Positions 15,702-25,305 are shown, counted from the first letter of the stretch. The stretch: DNA of 64,000 nt from CADCVT01 sp036389485 (GCA_036389485.1 DASVPR010000027.1:1-64000); one strand, 5' to 3'. Translations and numbers: made by a program. Notes: generated by a model not told the origin, from the letters alone.

Positions 15702-16259
15702 ATGGCGATCGTCGTCGGGGACCGGCCGATCCGTCCGATCACGGGAGATGAGGCGATCGCGATGGTCGAGGCCGGGATCATCGGGCCGGAGGAGCGCGTG
15801 GAGCTGCTGCACGGGGTGCTCACGCAGATGAGTCCGCAGTACGTCCCGCACGCGGGCGTCACTGAGCGTCTGAACACGTGGTTGGCGCCAGTCCTCATCG
15901 AGGGGACGCACTCCGTTCGCATCCAGCTGCCGTTCCGCGTTCCCGACCGGACGTCGCTGCCAGAGCCGGACGTGGCCGTTGTCCTGCGCGAAGACGCACC
16001 CACCGACCACCCGAGCAGCGCCGCGCTGATCATCGAGGTCGCGTGGAGCTCGCTGAAGGTCGACACGGAGATCAAGACGCCGCTGTATGCGGCCGCGGAC
16101 GTCGAGGAGTACTGGGTCATCGACGTCGCGTCGAAGCGGGTCGAGGTCTTCCTGCCGGAACGGCGGACGATCGCACCGCCGGACAAGCCGCAACCGCGCG
16201 CCCTCGACGTCGAGCCGCTCGACCTCGACGCGCTGTTCCGCGGGCTCCGCGCGGAGTGA
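15702..16259 (+). CDS. Uma2-family (DUF820) putative endonuclease
   Basis: 185 residues from the ATG at 15702; a GTG at 15678 would add 8. PD-(D/E)XK-type features: VELLHGVL (early Glu), LPEPDVAVV (catalytic Asp), AALIIEVAWSS (Glu), followed by TEIKTPLYAAADVEEYWVID, the family's hallmark helix and strand. Members are widespread and often multicopy; nuclease activity is assumed from the fold, and the biological role is unsettled. No partner gene or repeat marks it as part of a mobile element. Confidence 0.88.
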   Translation: MAIVVGDRPIRPITGDEAIAMVEAGIIGPEERVELLHGVLTQMSPQYVPHAGVTERLNTWLAPVLIEGTHSVRIQLPFRVPDRTSLPEPDVAVVLREDAPTDHPSSAALIIEVAWSSLKVDTEIKTPLYAAADVEEYWVIDVASKRVEVFLPERRTIAPPDKPQPRALDVEPLDLDALFRGLRAE

Positions 16260-16280
16260 TTGCACGCGCAACCACCGCGC

Positions 16281-16286
16281 TATCCT
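16281..16286 (+). promoter_or_regulatory. -10 element TATCCT, leaderless-type
   Basis: TATCCT, 7 nt, then the ATG at 16294. Confidence 0.5.
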
Positions 16287-16293
16287 GGAGAGC

Positions 16294-17328
16294 ATGGAAC
16301 TCGGCCTCTCCACGTTCGCCGACCTGAGCGGGTCCGTCAGCGGCGAGCAGCGCATGCGCGACCTGCTGGAGGAGGTCGAGCTGGCCGAGCAGGTCGGGCT
16401 CGACGTCTTCGGCATCGGCGAGCATCACCGCCGCGACTTCGCGGTCTCCGCTCCCGCCGTCGCGCTCGCCGCGGCCGCCGCGCGCACGAAGACCATCCGC
16501 CTGACGAGCGCGGTGACGGTCCTCTCCTCCGACGACCCCGTCCGCGTCTTCCAGGAGTTCGCGACCGTCGACCTCATCTCGCAGGGCCGCGCCGAGATCA
16601 TGGCCGGCCGCGGCTCGTTCACGGAGTCGTTCCCGCTCTTCGGCCACGACCTCGAGGACTACGACGAGCTGTTCGCCGAGAAGCTGGATCTCCTGCTGAA
16701 GATCCGCGACAACGTGCACGTCACCTGGTCGGGGAAGCACCGCGCGCCCCTGCAAGACGCGGGCATCTGGCCGCGGCCGGTCCAAGACCCGCTGCCCGTC
16801 TGGATCGCCGTCGGCGGGACGCCGCAGTCGGTCGCCCGCGCGGGCGTGCTCGGCCTGCCGCTGATGATCGCGATCATCGGGGGCGAGCCGGCGCGCTTCC
16901 TGCCGCTCGTCGAGCTCTACCGCGAGGCCGGCGCGCGCGCGGGACACCAAGCGGACCGCCTGAAGGTCGGGATCAACACGCACGCGTTCGTGGGAGAGGA
17001 CGACGCCGCCTTCGCGCCGCACTACATGGCGATGATGAGCCGCATCGGCCGCGAGCGGGGCTGGCCGCCGATGACCCAGGAGGGCTACGCGCACCTGAAG
17101 TCGCCGCGCGGGGCGCTGGCCGTCGGCGAGCCGGAGCAGGTCGCGGAGAAGATCCTCTACGAGCACGAGCTGTTCGGCCACGACCGCTATCTCGCGCAGA
17201 TCAGCGTCGGCGCCGTGAAGCACGCGGACGTGCTCACAGCGATCGAGCGGTTCGGGACCGAGGTCGCGCCGCTCGTGCGCGAGGAGCTCGCCCGCCGCGC
17301 GGCGGCGCCCGCGGCGCCCGTCGCCTGA
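16294..17328 (+). CDS. LLM-class flavin-dependent oxidoreductase (luciferase-like)
   Basis: 344 residues, luciferase-like TIM barrel. Family markers: DVFGIGEHHRRDFAVSAP, TSAVTVLSSDDPVRVFQEFATVD, GRAEIMAGRGSF, PVWIAVGGTPQSVARAG. It uses reduced FMN or F420 to oxidise an unidentified substrate in the cytoplasm. The EHH motif and barrel ends place it in the broad uncharacterised bacterial LLM group rather than true luciferase. Monocistronic by spacing. Confidence 0.9.
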   Translation: MELGLSTFADLSGSVSGEQRMRDLLEEVELAEQVGLDVFGIGEHHRRDFAVSAPAVALAAAAARTKTIRLTSAVTVLSSDDPVRVFQEFATVDLISQGRAEIMAGRGSFTESFPLFGHDLEDYDELFAEKLDLLLKIRDNVHVTWSGKHRAPLQDAGIWPRPVQDPLPVWIAVGGTPQSVARAGVLGLPLMIAIIGGEPARFLPLVELYREAGARAGHQADRLKVGINTHAFVGEDDAAFAPHYMAMMSRIGRERGWPPMTQEGYAHLKSPRGALAVGEPEQVAEKILYEHELFGHDRYLAQISVGAVKHADVLTAIERFGTEVAPLVREELARRAAAPAAPVA

Positions 17329-17378
17329 CGCGCGCTCGCAGGATCCGGCGCGCCTGCCGACATCATGGGCGACGCCGC

Positions 17379-19103
17379 ATGGGCCACACGAGCTTCCAGC
17401 TGGACCGCCGCGCCTTCCTCAAGGCCGGCCTGACGAGCGCCGCCGCACTCGCGCTCGGCCCGGCCTTCCTGCAGCGCGCGTTCGCCGCCGGCCCCGTCAC
17501 GGTCGGCGCCGACAGCCCCTACGGCCCGCTCCAGCCCTTCGACACCAACGGCATCGCCCTGCCGCCGGAGTTCACGGCGCGCGAGATCGCGCGCGGCGGC
17601 CAGGTCGTGACAACGGCATCGGCGTCGGTGCCCTACGCCTGGCACTTCGCCACCGACGGCCAGGCGACGTTCCCCACGCTGGACCAAGGCGTCCCGGACG
17701 GCGGGTGGATCCTGGTCGCGAACTCCGAGGTCCCGGGCGCCGGGGGAGGCGTCTCCGCGATCGAGTTCGCGCCCGACGGGAGCATCGAGTGGGCGTACCG
17801 GATCCTCGCCGGCACGAGCTCGAACTGCGCGGGCGGCCCGACCCCGTGGGGGACGTGGCTCAGCTGCGAGGAGCACGACAACGGCCGCGTCCACGAGTGC
17901 GACCCCGCGGGCACGCCGGCCGACGCGGTCGCGAGACCCGCCCTCGGCGTCTTCGCGCACGAGGCCGCGTGCGTCGACCCCGCCGGCGAGCAGCTCTACC
18001 TGACCGAGGACAAGGGCGACGGGTGCTGGTACCGCTTCACGCCGACCGCGTACCCGGACCTGGCCGAAGGGCTGCTCGAGGTCGCGGTCGTCGACGACGG
18101 CGGGAACGTCACGTGGCAGCCGGTCCCGGACCCGGCCGGCGGCGGCGCGAACCCCACCCGCCAGCAGGTGCCCGCGGCGGCGCGCTTCAAGGGCGGCGAG
18201 GGGACGTGGTACGACGACGGCAAGGTCTACTTCACGACGAAGGGCGACAACCGCGTCTGGCTCTACGACATCGCCGACGCGAAGCTCGAGGTGCTGTACG
18301 ACCCGGCCGTGGTCGGCCCCGACGCGCCGCTCGCGGGCGTCGACAACATCACCGTCGCGCCGTCCGGAGACATCTTCGTCTGCGAGGACGGCGGCGACCT
18401 CGACATCTGCCTGATCACCCCGGACTTCACGATCTCGCGCTTCCTGAAGCTCGACGCGGCGGCGCACGGCGCGGGCAACGAGGCGGTCGGCGTCGTCTTC
18501 AGCCCGGACGGGACCCGCATGTACTTCGGCGGCCAGCGCAGCTTCGGGACGGGCGTCGTCTACGAGGTCGTCGGGCCGTTCCGAGCGGGGCCGGCGGGTG
18601 GGACCGGCGAAGGGGACGGCAGCGGGGACGGCGTGGGGATCCGCGACGGCGGGAGCGGCGGCGAGGGGACCGGCGGCGGGGGAGCGGGCGACGGCGGGGG
18701 AGCGGGCGATGCCGGGAACGGCGGCGATGGCGCGGCGGGAGCCCCCGGCGGCGAGGTCGCGATCGATCGGGTCCCTCCCGGAATCGCGATCGACGTCCCG
18801 CGGCGCGGCCGGCTCTCGTCGTTCCTCCGGACCGGCCTCCCGATCGCCGTCGAACTCGACGAGCCGGCGGGGCTGGTCATCCGCGTCGAGGCGGTCCCGA
18901 ACCACGGCGCCGGGTGGAGGACCGTCGCGTGCGCCCAGCCGACGGTGGCCGTGAGAGGCCGGGTCGCGCTGCGGCCGAGGCCGGCGAGGCACGTCGCCGC
19001 GTGGCTGCGCCGGCGCCGCCGGGTGACCGTCCGCGTCACCGTCGTCGCGACCGACGCGAGCGGCAACGCGCGCACGGCCCGCCGCACCGTCACGCTGCGG
19101 TAG
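17379..19103 (+). CDS. PhoX-family (DUF839) phosphatase, Tat-exported, with Gly-rich linker and C-terminal beta domain
   Basis: 574 residues. A twin-arginine signal (RRAFLKAGLTSAAALALG) ends near AFA (about residue 36). The PhoX body carries NCAGGPTPWGTWLSCEEH, FAHEAACVDP, TEDKGDGCWYRF and the late GNEAVGVVFSPDG. PhoX enzymes are Ca/Fe-dependent alkaline phosphatases releasing phosphate from organic esters outside the cell. After about residue 405 a Gly/Asp-rich linker (about 50 residues) leads to an Arg-rich C-terminal beta-sandwich-like domain not found in classical PhoX. The phosphate-scavenging role fits the nearby pst operon. No Pho box was seen at this gene. Confidence 0.88.
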   Translation: MGHTSFQLDRRAFLKAGLTSAAALALGPAFLQRAFAAGPVTVGADSPYGPLQPFDTNGIALPPEFTAREIARGGQVVTTASASVPYAWHFATDGQATFPTLDQGVPDGGWILVANSEVPGAGGGVSAIEFAPDGSIEWAYRILAGTSSNCAGGPTPWGTWLSCEEHDNGRVHECDPAGTPADAVARPALGVFAHEAACVDPAGEQLYLTEDKGDGCWYRFTPTAYPDLAEGLLEVAVVDDGGNVTWQPVPDPAGGGANPTRQQVPAAARFKGGEGTWYDDGKVYFTTKGDNRVWLYDIADAKLEVLYDPAVVGPDAPLAGVDNITVAPSGDIFVCEDGGDLDICLITPDFTISRFLKLDAAAHGAGNEAVGVVFSPDGTRMYFGGQRSFGTGVVYEVVGPFRAGPAGGTGEGDGSGDGVGIRDGGSGGEGTGGGGAGDGGGAGDAGNGGDGAAGAPGGEVAIDRVPPGIAIDVPRRGRLSSFLRTGLPIAVELDEPAGLVIRVEAVPNHGAGWRTVACAQPTVAVRGRVALRPRPARHVAAWLRRRRRVTVRVTVVATDASGNARTARRTVTLR

Positions 19104-19106
19104 CTT
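19101..19106 (+). promoter_or_regulatory. -10 element TAGCTT sharing the phoX-like stop codon
   Basis: TAGCTT, 7 nt, ATG at 19114. Its TAG terminates the preceding phosphatase gene. Confidence 0.45.
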
Positions 19107-19113
19107 CGCGCGC

Positions 19114-19878
19114 ATGAGCGAGCGCACGAGCTACGAGCCGGGCACCTTCTCCTGGGCCGACCTCACGACCAGCGACGCCGACGCCGCGCAGCGGTTCTTC
19201 GGCCCGCTCCTGGAGTGGGAGTTCGAGGCCCTCCCGCTGCCGGACGGCGCCGTCTACGTGATGGCGAGCCGCGACGGCCACCGCGTCGCCGCGATCGGGC
19301 AGAGCGACGACCAGCCGCCCCACTGGAACAACTACGTGACCGTGCAGTCGGCGGACGACGCCGCGGCGAAGGCCGAGCGGCTGGGCGGCACCGTGCTCAC
19401 ACCCGCGTTCGACGTCATGGACGTCGGGCGCATGGCGGTCATCCAGGACCCGACGGGCGGGACCCTCTGCGTCTGGGAGCCGAAGACGAACCCGGGAGCG
19501 GCGCTCGTCAACCAGCCCGGCGCCATGACGTGGAACGACCTCATGACCGACGACGTCGACGCCGCCGCGAAGTTCTACGGCGAGCTCTTCGGCTGGCGGA
19601 CCGAGGAGATCCCCGACGCGTACGGCTACCGCGTCATCTACAACGGCGAGCGCTCGAACGGCGGCATGCTCCCGAAGCGCCCCGACATGGGCGCGATGCC
19701 CTCGAGCTGGATGCCCTACTTCGGGATCGAGGACGCCGAGGAGGCGGTGGGCCGCGTCGAGGAGCTCGGCGGCCGCGTCCTGACCCAGCCGATGCCGGTC
19801 CCGAACGGGAAGTTCATCGTCGTCGCCGACCCCCAGGGCGCGATCTGCGCATTGTGGAGCGGCGTGTACGACGATTAG
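19114..19878 (+). CDS. VOC-superfamily protein, tandem glyoxalase-like domains
   Basis: 254 residues, two repeats of the VOC fold. Each begins with a characteristic WADL-TTSDADAAQRFF or WNDLMTDDVDAAAKFY segment and ends DPTGGTLCVWEP or DPQGAICALW. Resembles the CFP30B/27-kDa-antigen type of actinobacterial VOC protein. The function is not known in detail; the fold often supports metal-dependent isomerases, dioxygenases or resistance proteins. No signal peptide, so cytoplasmic. Confidence 0.9.
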   Translation: MSERTSYEPGTFSWADLTTSDADAAQRFFGPLLEWEFEALPLPDGAVYVMASRDGHRVAAIGQSDDQPPHWNNYVTVQSADDAAAKAERLGGTVLTPAFDVMDVGRMAVIQDPTGGTLCVWEPKTNPGAALVNQPGAMTWNDLMTDDVDAAAKFYGELFGWRTEEIPDAYGYRVIYNGERSNGGMLPKRPDMGAMPSSWMPYFGIEDAEEAVGRVEELGGRVLTQPMPVPNGKFIVVADPQGAICALWSGVYDD

Positions 19879-19881
19879 GGC

Positions 19882-22467
19882 GTGCACCGCCGCACCGCAC
19901 TGCTCACGGCGCTGCTCGGCGCGCTGATCGCGGCGCCTGCCGTGCACGCCGCGATCCCGTCCGGCGAGGTGACCATCCGGCGCGGGCCCGAGGGCACGCC
20001 GCACATCCGCGCGACGACGTGGGAGGCGCTCGGCTACGGCTACGCGCGCGCACACGCGCAGGACAACCTGTGCGTCCTGGCCGACGCGTACGTGACCGTC
20101 CGCGGCGAGCGCTCGAAGTACTTCGGCCCCGACGGCACGTACCCGATCCGCAACACGGACACTGCGCCGAACAACCTCAACTCCGACCTCTACTGGGCGC
20201 GCGTGATCAAGGACGGCGTCGTCGAGAAGCTGCTCGACGCGCCCGACGGCCCGGGCGAGGAGATCCGCGACGTCGTGCGCGGCTACACCGCCGGCTACAA
20301 CGACTTCGTCCGCGAGGTGGGGACGAAGGACCCGCGCTGCGCCAACGAGCCGTGGGTGAAGCCGATCGAGCAGATCGACGTCTACCGCCGGTTTCATCAG
20401 CTCGCGCTGCTGGCGTCGCAGATGGTCGCGGTGGACGGCATCGGGGGCGCGGAGCCGCCAACGCCGGACGCAGCCGCCGACTCCGGGGCCGCCGAGCGCG
20501 CGGTGGCGACGCACGACGTCTCCCGCCTCGACCGCCCCTTCGGCGGCGGCTCGAACGCGATCGCCCTCGGCCGCGCGGCCACCGACAACGGCAATGGGAT
20601 GCTGCTCGGCAACCCGCACCAGCCGTGGTACGACGCCGAGCGCTTCTTCCAGTCGCACCTGACGATCCCCGGCCGGATCGACGTCGCCGGCGCGTCGCTC
20701 TACGGCGTCCCGGCGGTCAACATCGGCTACACGAAGGACCTCGCGTGGAGCCACACGGTCTCGACCGCGCGCCGGTTCGTCATCGTCGAGCTGCAGCTCG
20801 TGCCGGGCTCCCCGACCACGTACCTCATCGACGGCCAGCCGCGCGAGATGAAGCGCACGAAGGTGACGGTCGAGACGAAGGACGGCCCGGTCACGCGCAC
20901 GCTGTACTCGACCGACTTCGGACCGGTCACGACGTCGCTGCAGGGGCTGCCGATCTTCCCGTGGACGCCGGCGCGCGCCTTCGCGATGTTCGACGCGAAC
21001 GCCGACAACTTCGGCCGCCTGCTCAACCACTTCGCCGACGTCAACCGCGCGCACTCGGTGCAGGAGCTGCAGTCGATCCTCAAGCGCTACCGCGGGATCC
21101 CGTGGGTGAACACGATCGCGGCGGACCGCGACGGCGACGCCTACTACGCCGACATCGGCTCGATCCCGAACGTCTCGGACGAGAAGCTCGCCGAGTGCTC
21201 GACGCCGGTGGGCATCGCGCTCGACAACGCCGCGCGGGTGCAGGTGCTCGACGGGTCGCGGTCGGCGTGCGCGCCCGACGGGATCCTGCCGGTCGAGCGT
21301 CAGCCGGAGCTGCTGCGCGACGACTACACGGAGAACTCCAACGACTCGTACTGGCTGTCGAACGCGCGCACGCGGATCGAGGGCTTCGATCGCATCATCG
21401 GCGAGGAGCGGACGGTCCGCTCGCCGCGCACGCGCATGGCGTTCACGCTCATCGAGGACCAGCTGAAGAACGGGCCGTTCTCGCTGCCGGCGCTGCAGCA
21501 GATGATGTTCAACAACCGCGTCAAGCTCGAGGAGCTCTGGCGGCCCGAGCTGATCGGCATGTGCCGCGAGGAGCCGGGCATCCCGGCGGAGGCGTGCGAC
21601 ACGCTGGAGCGCTGGAGCGGGCGCGACGACCTCGACGCGCGCGGCGCGCTGCTCTTCCGCCGCTTCGCCGAGAACGCGCTCGGCGCGTCGCCCTCGCCGT
21701 TCCGCAACCCGTTCGACCCCGAGGACCCGGTCGGGACGCCGAACGGCCTCGACACCTCCAACCCGCAGGTCCGCCAGGCGCTGCACGACGCGCTGAGCGA
21801 CCTCGAGGCCGCGGGCGTGACGTTCGACGCCCCCCTCGAGGCGCTGCAGTACGAGACGCGCGGGGAGCGCATCCCGCTGCACGGCGGGCCGGACCGCATG
21901 GGCCTCTTCAACGTGATCGACACGCTGTGGGACCCGTCGAAGGGCTACACGAGCGTCAACTACGGCGCGACGTACATCCAGGCCGTGCAGTTCACCGACG
22001 GCGGCTGCGGGCTCGAGGCGCGCACGGTCTTGGGGCACTCGCTCGCGACCGACCCGACGTCGCCGTGGTTCGCGAACGGGACGAAGCTCTTCCGCGACAA
22101 GCAGTGGGTCGAGCAGCCCTTCTGCGAGGCGGACGTCGACGCGCGCACCCGCGTCGTCGACACGTTCTCCGCCGCCGGGCCGAACCGCGGCGTCAGGCCG
22201 CGCCGCAGCGCGAAGCTCCTCACCCGCGTGCGCTTCCGCCGCGGGAGGCTGCACTTCCGCCTCGGCCGCCGCGCGCGGGTGATCGTGCGCGTGAGCTTCC
22301 GCGGCCGCATCGTCAAGCGCATCGCGGTGACCCGCCGCGCCGGCGGCCACTCGATCCGCCTGCGGCTGAGGCGCGGCCGCCCGTACCGCGTCAGCGTCGT
22401 CGCGATCGCCGGAGACGAGCGCGTGAAGGTGCGCGGGCGGATCCGGGTGAAGCGGCGCGCGAAGTAG
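19882..22467 (+). CDS. Penicillin-acylase-family N-terminal nucleophile hydrolase, exported
   Basis: 861 residues, GTG start, signal peptide (cleavage near VHA, about residue 23). The small (alpha) segment has GTPHIRATTWEALGYGYARA. The autoprocessing site and nucleophile are Ser224 in GGGSNAIAL, followed by GNPHQPW, typical of the beta subunit of penicillin/AHL/aculeacin acylases. Substrate is an amide, perhaps an acyl-homoserine lactone, aculeacin-like lipopeptide or beta-lactam; not decidable here. A basic C-terminal tail of about 95 residues (from RPRRSAKLL) is predicted beta-sandwich, like those on two other exported proteins in this window. The stop codon forms part of the next promoter. 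Confidence 0.9.
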   Translation: MHRRTALLTALLGALIAAPAVHAAIPSGEVTIRRGPEGTPHIRATTWEALGYGYARAHAQDNLCVLADAYVTVRGERSKYFGPDGTYPIRNTDTAPNNLNSDLYWARVIKDGVVEKLLDAPDGPGEEIRDVVRGYTAGYNDFVREVGTKDPRCANEPWVKPIEQIDVYRRFHQLALLASQMVAVDGIGGAEPPTPDAAADSGAAERAVATHDVSRLDRPFGGGSNAIALGRAATDNGNGMLLGNPHQPWYDAERFFQSHLTIPGRIDVAGASLYGVPAVNIGYTKDLAWSHTVSTARRFVIVELQLVPGSPTTYLIDGQPREMKRTKVTVETKDGPVTRTLYSTDFGPVTTSLQGLPIFPWTPARAFAMFDANADNFGRLLNHFADVNRAHSVQELQSILKRYRGIPWVNTIAADRDGDAYYADIGSIPNVSDEKLAECSTPVGIALDNAARVQVLDGSRSACAPDGILPVERQPELLRDDYTENSNDSYWLSNARTRIEGFDRIIGEERTVRSPRTRMAFTLIEDQLKNGPFSLPALQQMMFNNRVKLEELWRPELIGMCREEPGIPAEACDTLERWSGRDDLDARGALLFRRFAENALGASPSPFRNPFDPEDPVGTPNGLDTSNPQVRQALHDALSDLEAAGVTFDAPLEALQYETRGERIPLHGGPDRMGLFNVIDTLWDPSKGYTSVNYGATYIQAVQFTDGGCGLEARTVLGHSLATDPTSPWFANGTKLFRDKQWVEQPFCEADVDARTRVVDTFSAAGPNRGVRPRRSAKLLTRVRFRRGRLHFRLGRRARVIVRVSFRGRIVKRIAVTRRAGGHSIRLRLRRGRPYRVSVVAIAGDERVKVRGRIRVKRRAK

Positions 22468-22470
22468 GGT
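22465..22470 (+). promoter_or_regulatory. -10 element TAGGGT sharing the acylase stop codon
   Basis: TAGGGT, 6 nt, ATG at 22477. The TAG is the acylase stop. The identical hexamer and spacing recur at 27585 and 60558. Confidence 0.5.
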
Positions 22471-22476
22471 CCTCGC

Positions 22477-24309
22477 ATGCACCGGCGCGCGCTCGTCGCC
22501 GTCCTCTTCGTGGTCATGTGGCCGGGCGCGGCGGCCGCGGACAACACCCTCGACCGCACGATCGCTCCCGCGGGCGGCGGCCTCGCCTTCGAGACCCTCA
22601 CCGCCGCCGACGGCGAGCCGTACGTCGTCCGCCGCGCGCCGGGCGTCCGGCCCGAGCCGCGCCGGGCGCGGACGCGCCGCTCGCTCCTGTACTTCGGCCA
22701 GCTCACCGACCCGCAGATCCTCGACGAGACGTCGCCGATCCGCGTCGACTTCCTCGACCAGACCGGCGGCCAGGTCAAGGACGCGTGGCGGCCCAACGAC
22801 GTCGCCTCGACGCAGACGTTGGACCAGGTCGTGCGGGCCATGAACGCCGAGCGGACGAGCCGGGTCCGGGGGCGCGGTGGCCGGCGCGCGCGGATGCGGC
22901 TGGCGATCGCGACCGGCGACCTCGCCGACAACCAGCAGCTCAACGAGGCGCGGTGGATGGTGCAGGTGCTGCGCGGCGGCGAGGTCGACCCGTCGTCGGG
23001 CAAGCCGATCGGCCCGGGCAACCCGTGCCCGCAGGCCACCGAGGACGAGGTCCCGCGCCTGAACGCGGACGCCGCCGCGCGCCGTTACACGGGCGTCGGC
23101 GACTTCGACGACTGGCCCGCGGGCGTGCCGGTCGAGCGGTACGCCGGGTTCTGGGACCCGAACCGCCCGCCGCCCGAGGGCACGCCGCCGGGCCTCTACG
23201 ACGGCTGGCCGCGCTATCCCGGCCTGTACGACCGCGGCCAGCGGCCGTTCACCGCGGCGGGGCTCGACGTCCCGCCGTACGTCGCGCGCGGCAACCACGA
23301 CGGCCTGCTCGAAGGCACGATCAACGCCAACAACCCGATCATCCGGCCGCTCGCGACGGGCTGCATCAAGGTCTTCCCCGGCGACGCGGTCGATCCGACG
23401 ACGCTGGGCGGCGACCTGCGCCGGTTCATCCCGCTGCTGCGCGACCCGGACACGATCCGCCGCCTGCTCGAGGACGCCCGGCGCGTCCCGCCCGACCCCG
23501 ACCGCCGGGTGATTGACCGCAAGGAGTACAAGCGCGTCCTCGGCGGCGACACCGGCCTGCGGCACGTCGACCGCGCCCAGAACCGCGCCTCCGGCGGCAC
23601 CGCGTCCTACTACTCGTTCGCGCCGCGCCGCGGCCTGCGGATGATCTCGATCGACACCGTCGCCGAGGGCGGCGACAGCGAGGGCAACCTCGACCACCCG
23701 CAGTACAGGTGGCTGCGCGCGCAGCTGCGGCGCGCGGTGAAGCGCGACGAGCTCGTGATCGTCTTCGGCCACCACACGCTGGCAACGATGAACGCGACGA
23801 TCGCCGACGAGGCGGCGGGCGACTGCGACGACCCCGGCTGCGACGAGGACCCGCGCCGCTCGACGCCCATCCACCTCGGGACCACCGGCGACCTGCCCGT
23901 GCGCGACCTGCTGATCAAGACCCCGCACGTCGTCGCCTACGTCGCCGGCCACACGCACGACAACGAGGTCAACCTCCACCGCCGCGGCCGCGTGTCGCTG
24001 TGGGAGATCGGGACGTCCTCGCACATCGACTTCCCGCAGCAGAGCCGGACGATCGAGCTGTTCGACAACCGCGACGGGACCCTGTCGCTGTTCGGCACGA
24101 TCATCGACCACGCCGCGCCCGCCGCCGCGCCGCCGCCGGGGCCCGCCGGCCTCCTCACCGACGCGCAGCTCGCCTCGCTCTCGCGCACGATCGCGTGGAA
24201 CGACCCGCAGCGCCCGCCGAAGCCGGCGTCGGGCGAGCCGGAGACGATCCGGGCGGGCCTGCCGGAGGATCGCAACGTCGAGCTCGTGATCCGCGATCCC
24301 CGTCGCTGA
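22477..24309 (+). CDS. Exported metallophosphoesterase (long actinobacterial type)
   Basis: 610 residues with a signal peptide (cleavage near AAA, about residue 21). Calcineurin-like motifs in order: GQLTDPQI, ATGDLADNQQ, RGNHDG, FGHHT and AGHTHDN, giving the full di-metal site. Long insertions between motifs are typical of the uncharacterised actinobacterial secreted metallophosphoesterases. It probably releases phosphate from phosphoesters at the surface and so complements PhoX and Pst, but the substrate is unknown. No C-terminal anchor is apparent. Confidence 0.88.
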   Translation: MHRRALVAVLFVVMWPGAAAADNTLDRTIAPAGGGLAFETLTAADGEPYVVRRAPGVRPEPRRARTRRSLLYFGQLTDPQILDETSPIRVDFLDQTGGQVKDAWRPNDVASTQTLDQVVRAMNAERTSRVRGRGGRRARMRLAIATGDLADNQQLNEARWMVQVLRGGEVDPSSGKPIGPGNPCPQATEDEVPRLNADAAARRYTGVGDFDDWPAGVPVERYAGFWDPNRPPPEGTPPGLYDGWPRYPGLYDRGQRPFTAAGLDVPPYVARGNHDGLLEGTINANNPIIRPLATGCIKVFPGDAVDPTTLGGDLRRFIPLLRDPDTIRRLLEDARRVPPDPDRRVIDRKEYKRVLGGDTGLRHVDRAQNRASGGTASYYSFAPRRGLRMISIDTVAEGGDSEGNLDHPQYRWLRAQLRRAVKRDELVIVFGHHTLATMNATIADEAAGDCDDPGCDEDPRRSTPIHLGTTGDLPVRDLLIKTPHVVAYVAGHTHDNEVNLHRRGRVSLWEIGTSSHIDFPQQSRTIELFDNRDGTLSLFGTIIDHAAPAAAPPPGPAGLLTDAQLASLSRTIAWNDPQRPPKPASGEPETIRAGLPEDRNVELVIRDPRR

Positions 24310-24339
24310 CATCGCCCGCGAGCGGGTACGCGCCTAGGT

Positions 24340-25266
24340 ATGGCGACGACGACGAACGGGCGGACGCAGGCGAAGCAGCAGGCGCGGGAGGCGCGCAAGA
24401 GGGCGGATGCGAAGCGGAAGAAGGCGACCGGCGTGGCGGGCTGGGTCGCCGAGCGGGCGGGCGACTGGTCGCTCGACGTCGGCGAGGACCAGGCCAGGCT
24501 CATGGAGCGCCAGAAGTACTTCTGGAACCCGCTGATGGACTACTGGTTCCGGATGGAGATCGAGGGGTGGGAGAACATCCCGGAGCCGCCCGCCCTGCTC
24601 ATCGGGATCCACTCCGGCGCGCCGTTCGTCTGGGACGCGTGGACGGTCGGCGTGCAGTGGTGGCGGCGGTTCGGCACCGACCGCATCCTCCACGGCACCG
24701 CGCACGACGCCCTCATGGCGGCGCCCCTCTTCGGCGACTACTTCCGCAAGATGGGCGTGCTGCCCGCGGCGCCGGACAGCATCACGGCCGCGCTCGCGGC
24801 CGGCCGCGACGTCGCGCTGTGGCCGGGCGGCGAGGTCGACTCGCTCCGCAAGTGGACCCAGCGCGACGAGGCGATCCTCGCCGGGCGCAAGGGGTTCATC
24901 AAGCTGGCGATCCGCACCGGCGTCCCGATCGTCCCGATCTCCACCATCGGCGGGCCGGACTCGATGCCGGTGCTGGCGACCGGCCGGCGGCTGGCGCGCG
25001 TCCTGCAGCTCGACCGGGTCGCGCGGCTGAAGATGTTCCCGATCGCGATCAGCGCGCCGTGGGGGATCTCGCCGGCGATCCTGCCCGAGATCCCGCTGCC
25101 GACCAAGATCCGCACCGCGTTCCAGCCGCCCGTCGAGCTGGACGTCGACCCCGAGCGCGCGAACGACGACGAGTACGTCGACCGCATGTACGAGGAGGTC
25201 CGGGGCAGCATCCAGAGCGGGATGGACGCGCTCGCGCGGCGCAGGGCGTTCCCCATCTTCGGCTGA
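24340..25266 (+). CDS. Lysophospholipid/diacylglycerol acyltransferase-like protein (PlsC superfamily) 1
   Basis: 308 residues. A basic N-terminal helix rich in Ala/Lys/Arg (about 1-40) is followed by the LPLAT fold: GIHSGAPFVWD (acyltransferase His with a long spacing to Asp, as in the MGAT-like subgroup), LWPGGEVDS (motif III, in place of the FPEGTRS of PlsC) and VPIVPISTIGG (motif IV). Acylates a lipid acceptor at the membrane, probably for neutral lipid or phospholipid. Clear paralog of the protein at 26707-27567. Start ATG 24340 lies 7 nt after TACGCG, a weak -10. Confidence 0.85.
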   Translation: MATTTNGRTQAKQQAREARKRADAKRKKATGVAGWVAERAGDWSLDVGEDQARLMERQKYFWNPLMDYWFRMEIEGWENIPEPPALLIGIHSGAPFVWDAWTVGVQWWRRFGTDRILHGTAHDALMAAPLFGDYFRKMGVLPAAPDSITAALAAGRDVALWPGGEVDSLRKWTQRDEAILAGRKGFIKLAIRTGVPIVPISTIGGPDSMPVLATGRRLARVLQLDRVARLKMFPIAISAPWGISPAILPEIPLPTKIRTAFQPPVELDVDPERANDDEYVDRMYEEVRGSIQSGMDALARRRAFPIFG

Positions 25267-25305
25267 CATCATGGTGCCCGACGTCGTCGACGAGAGGAGC
25301 GCGTG

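Noticed and set aside
15702..16259. Uma2 gene as evidence of a mobile element
   Set aside because: No flanking inverted or direct repeats and no transposase; the gene has its own leaderless promoter like its neighbours.
19090..24312. A 1740-codon minus-strand frame across VOC, acylase and phosphoesterase genes
   Set aside because: Three well-supported genes occupy the other strand; the antisense product is compositionally biased and matches nothing.
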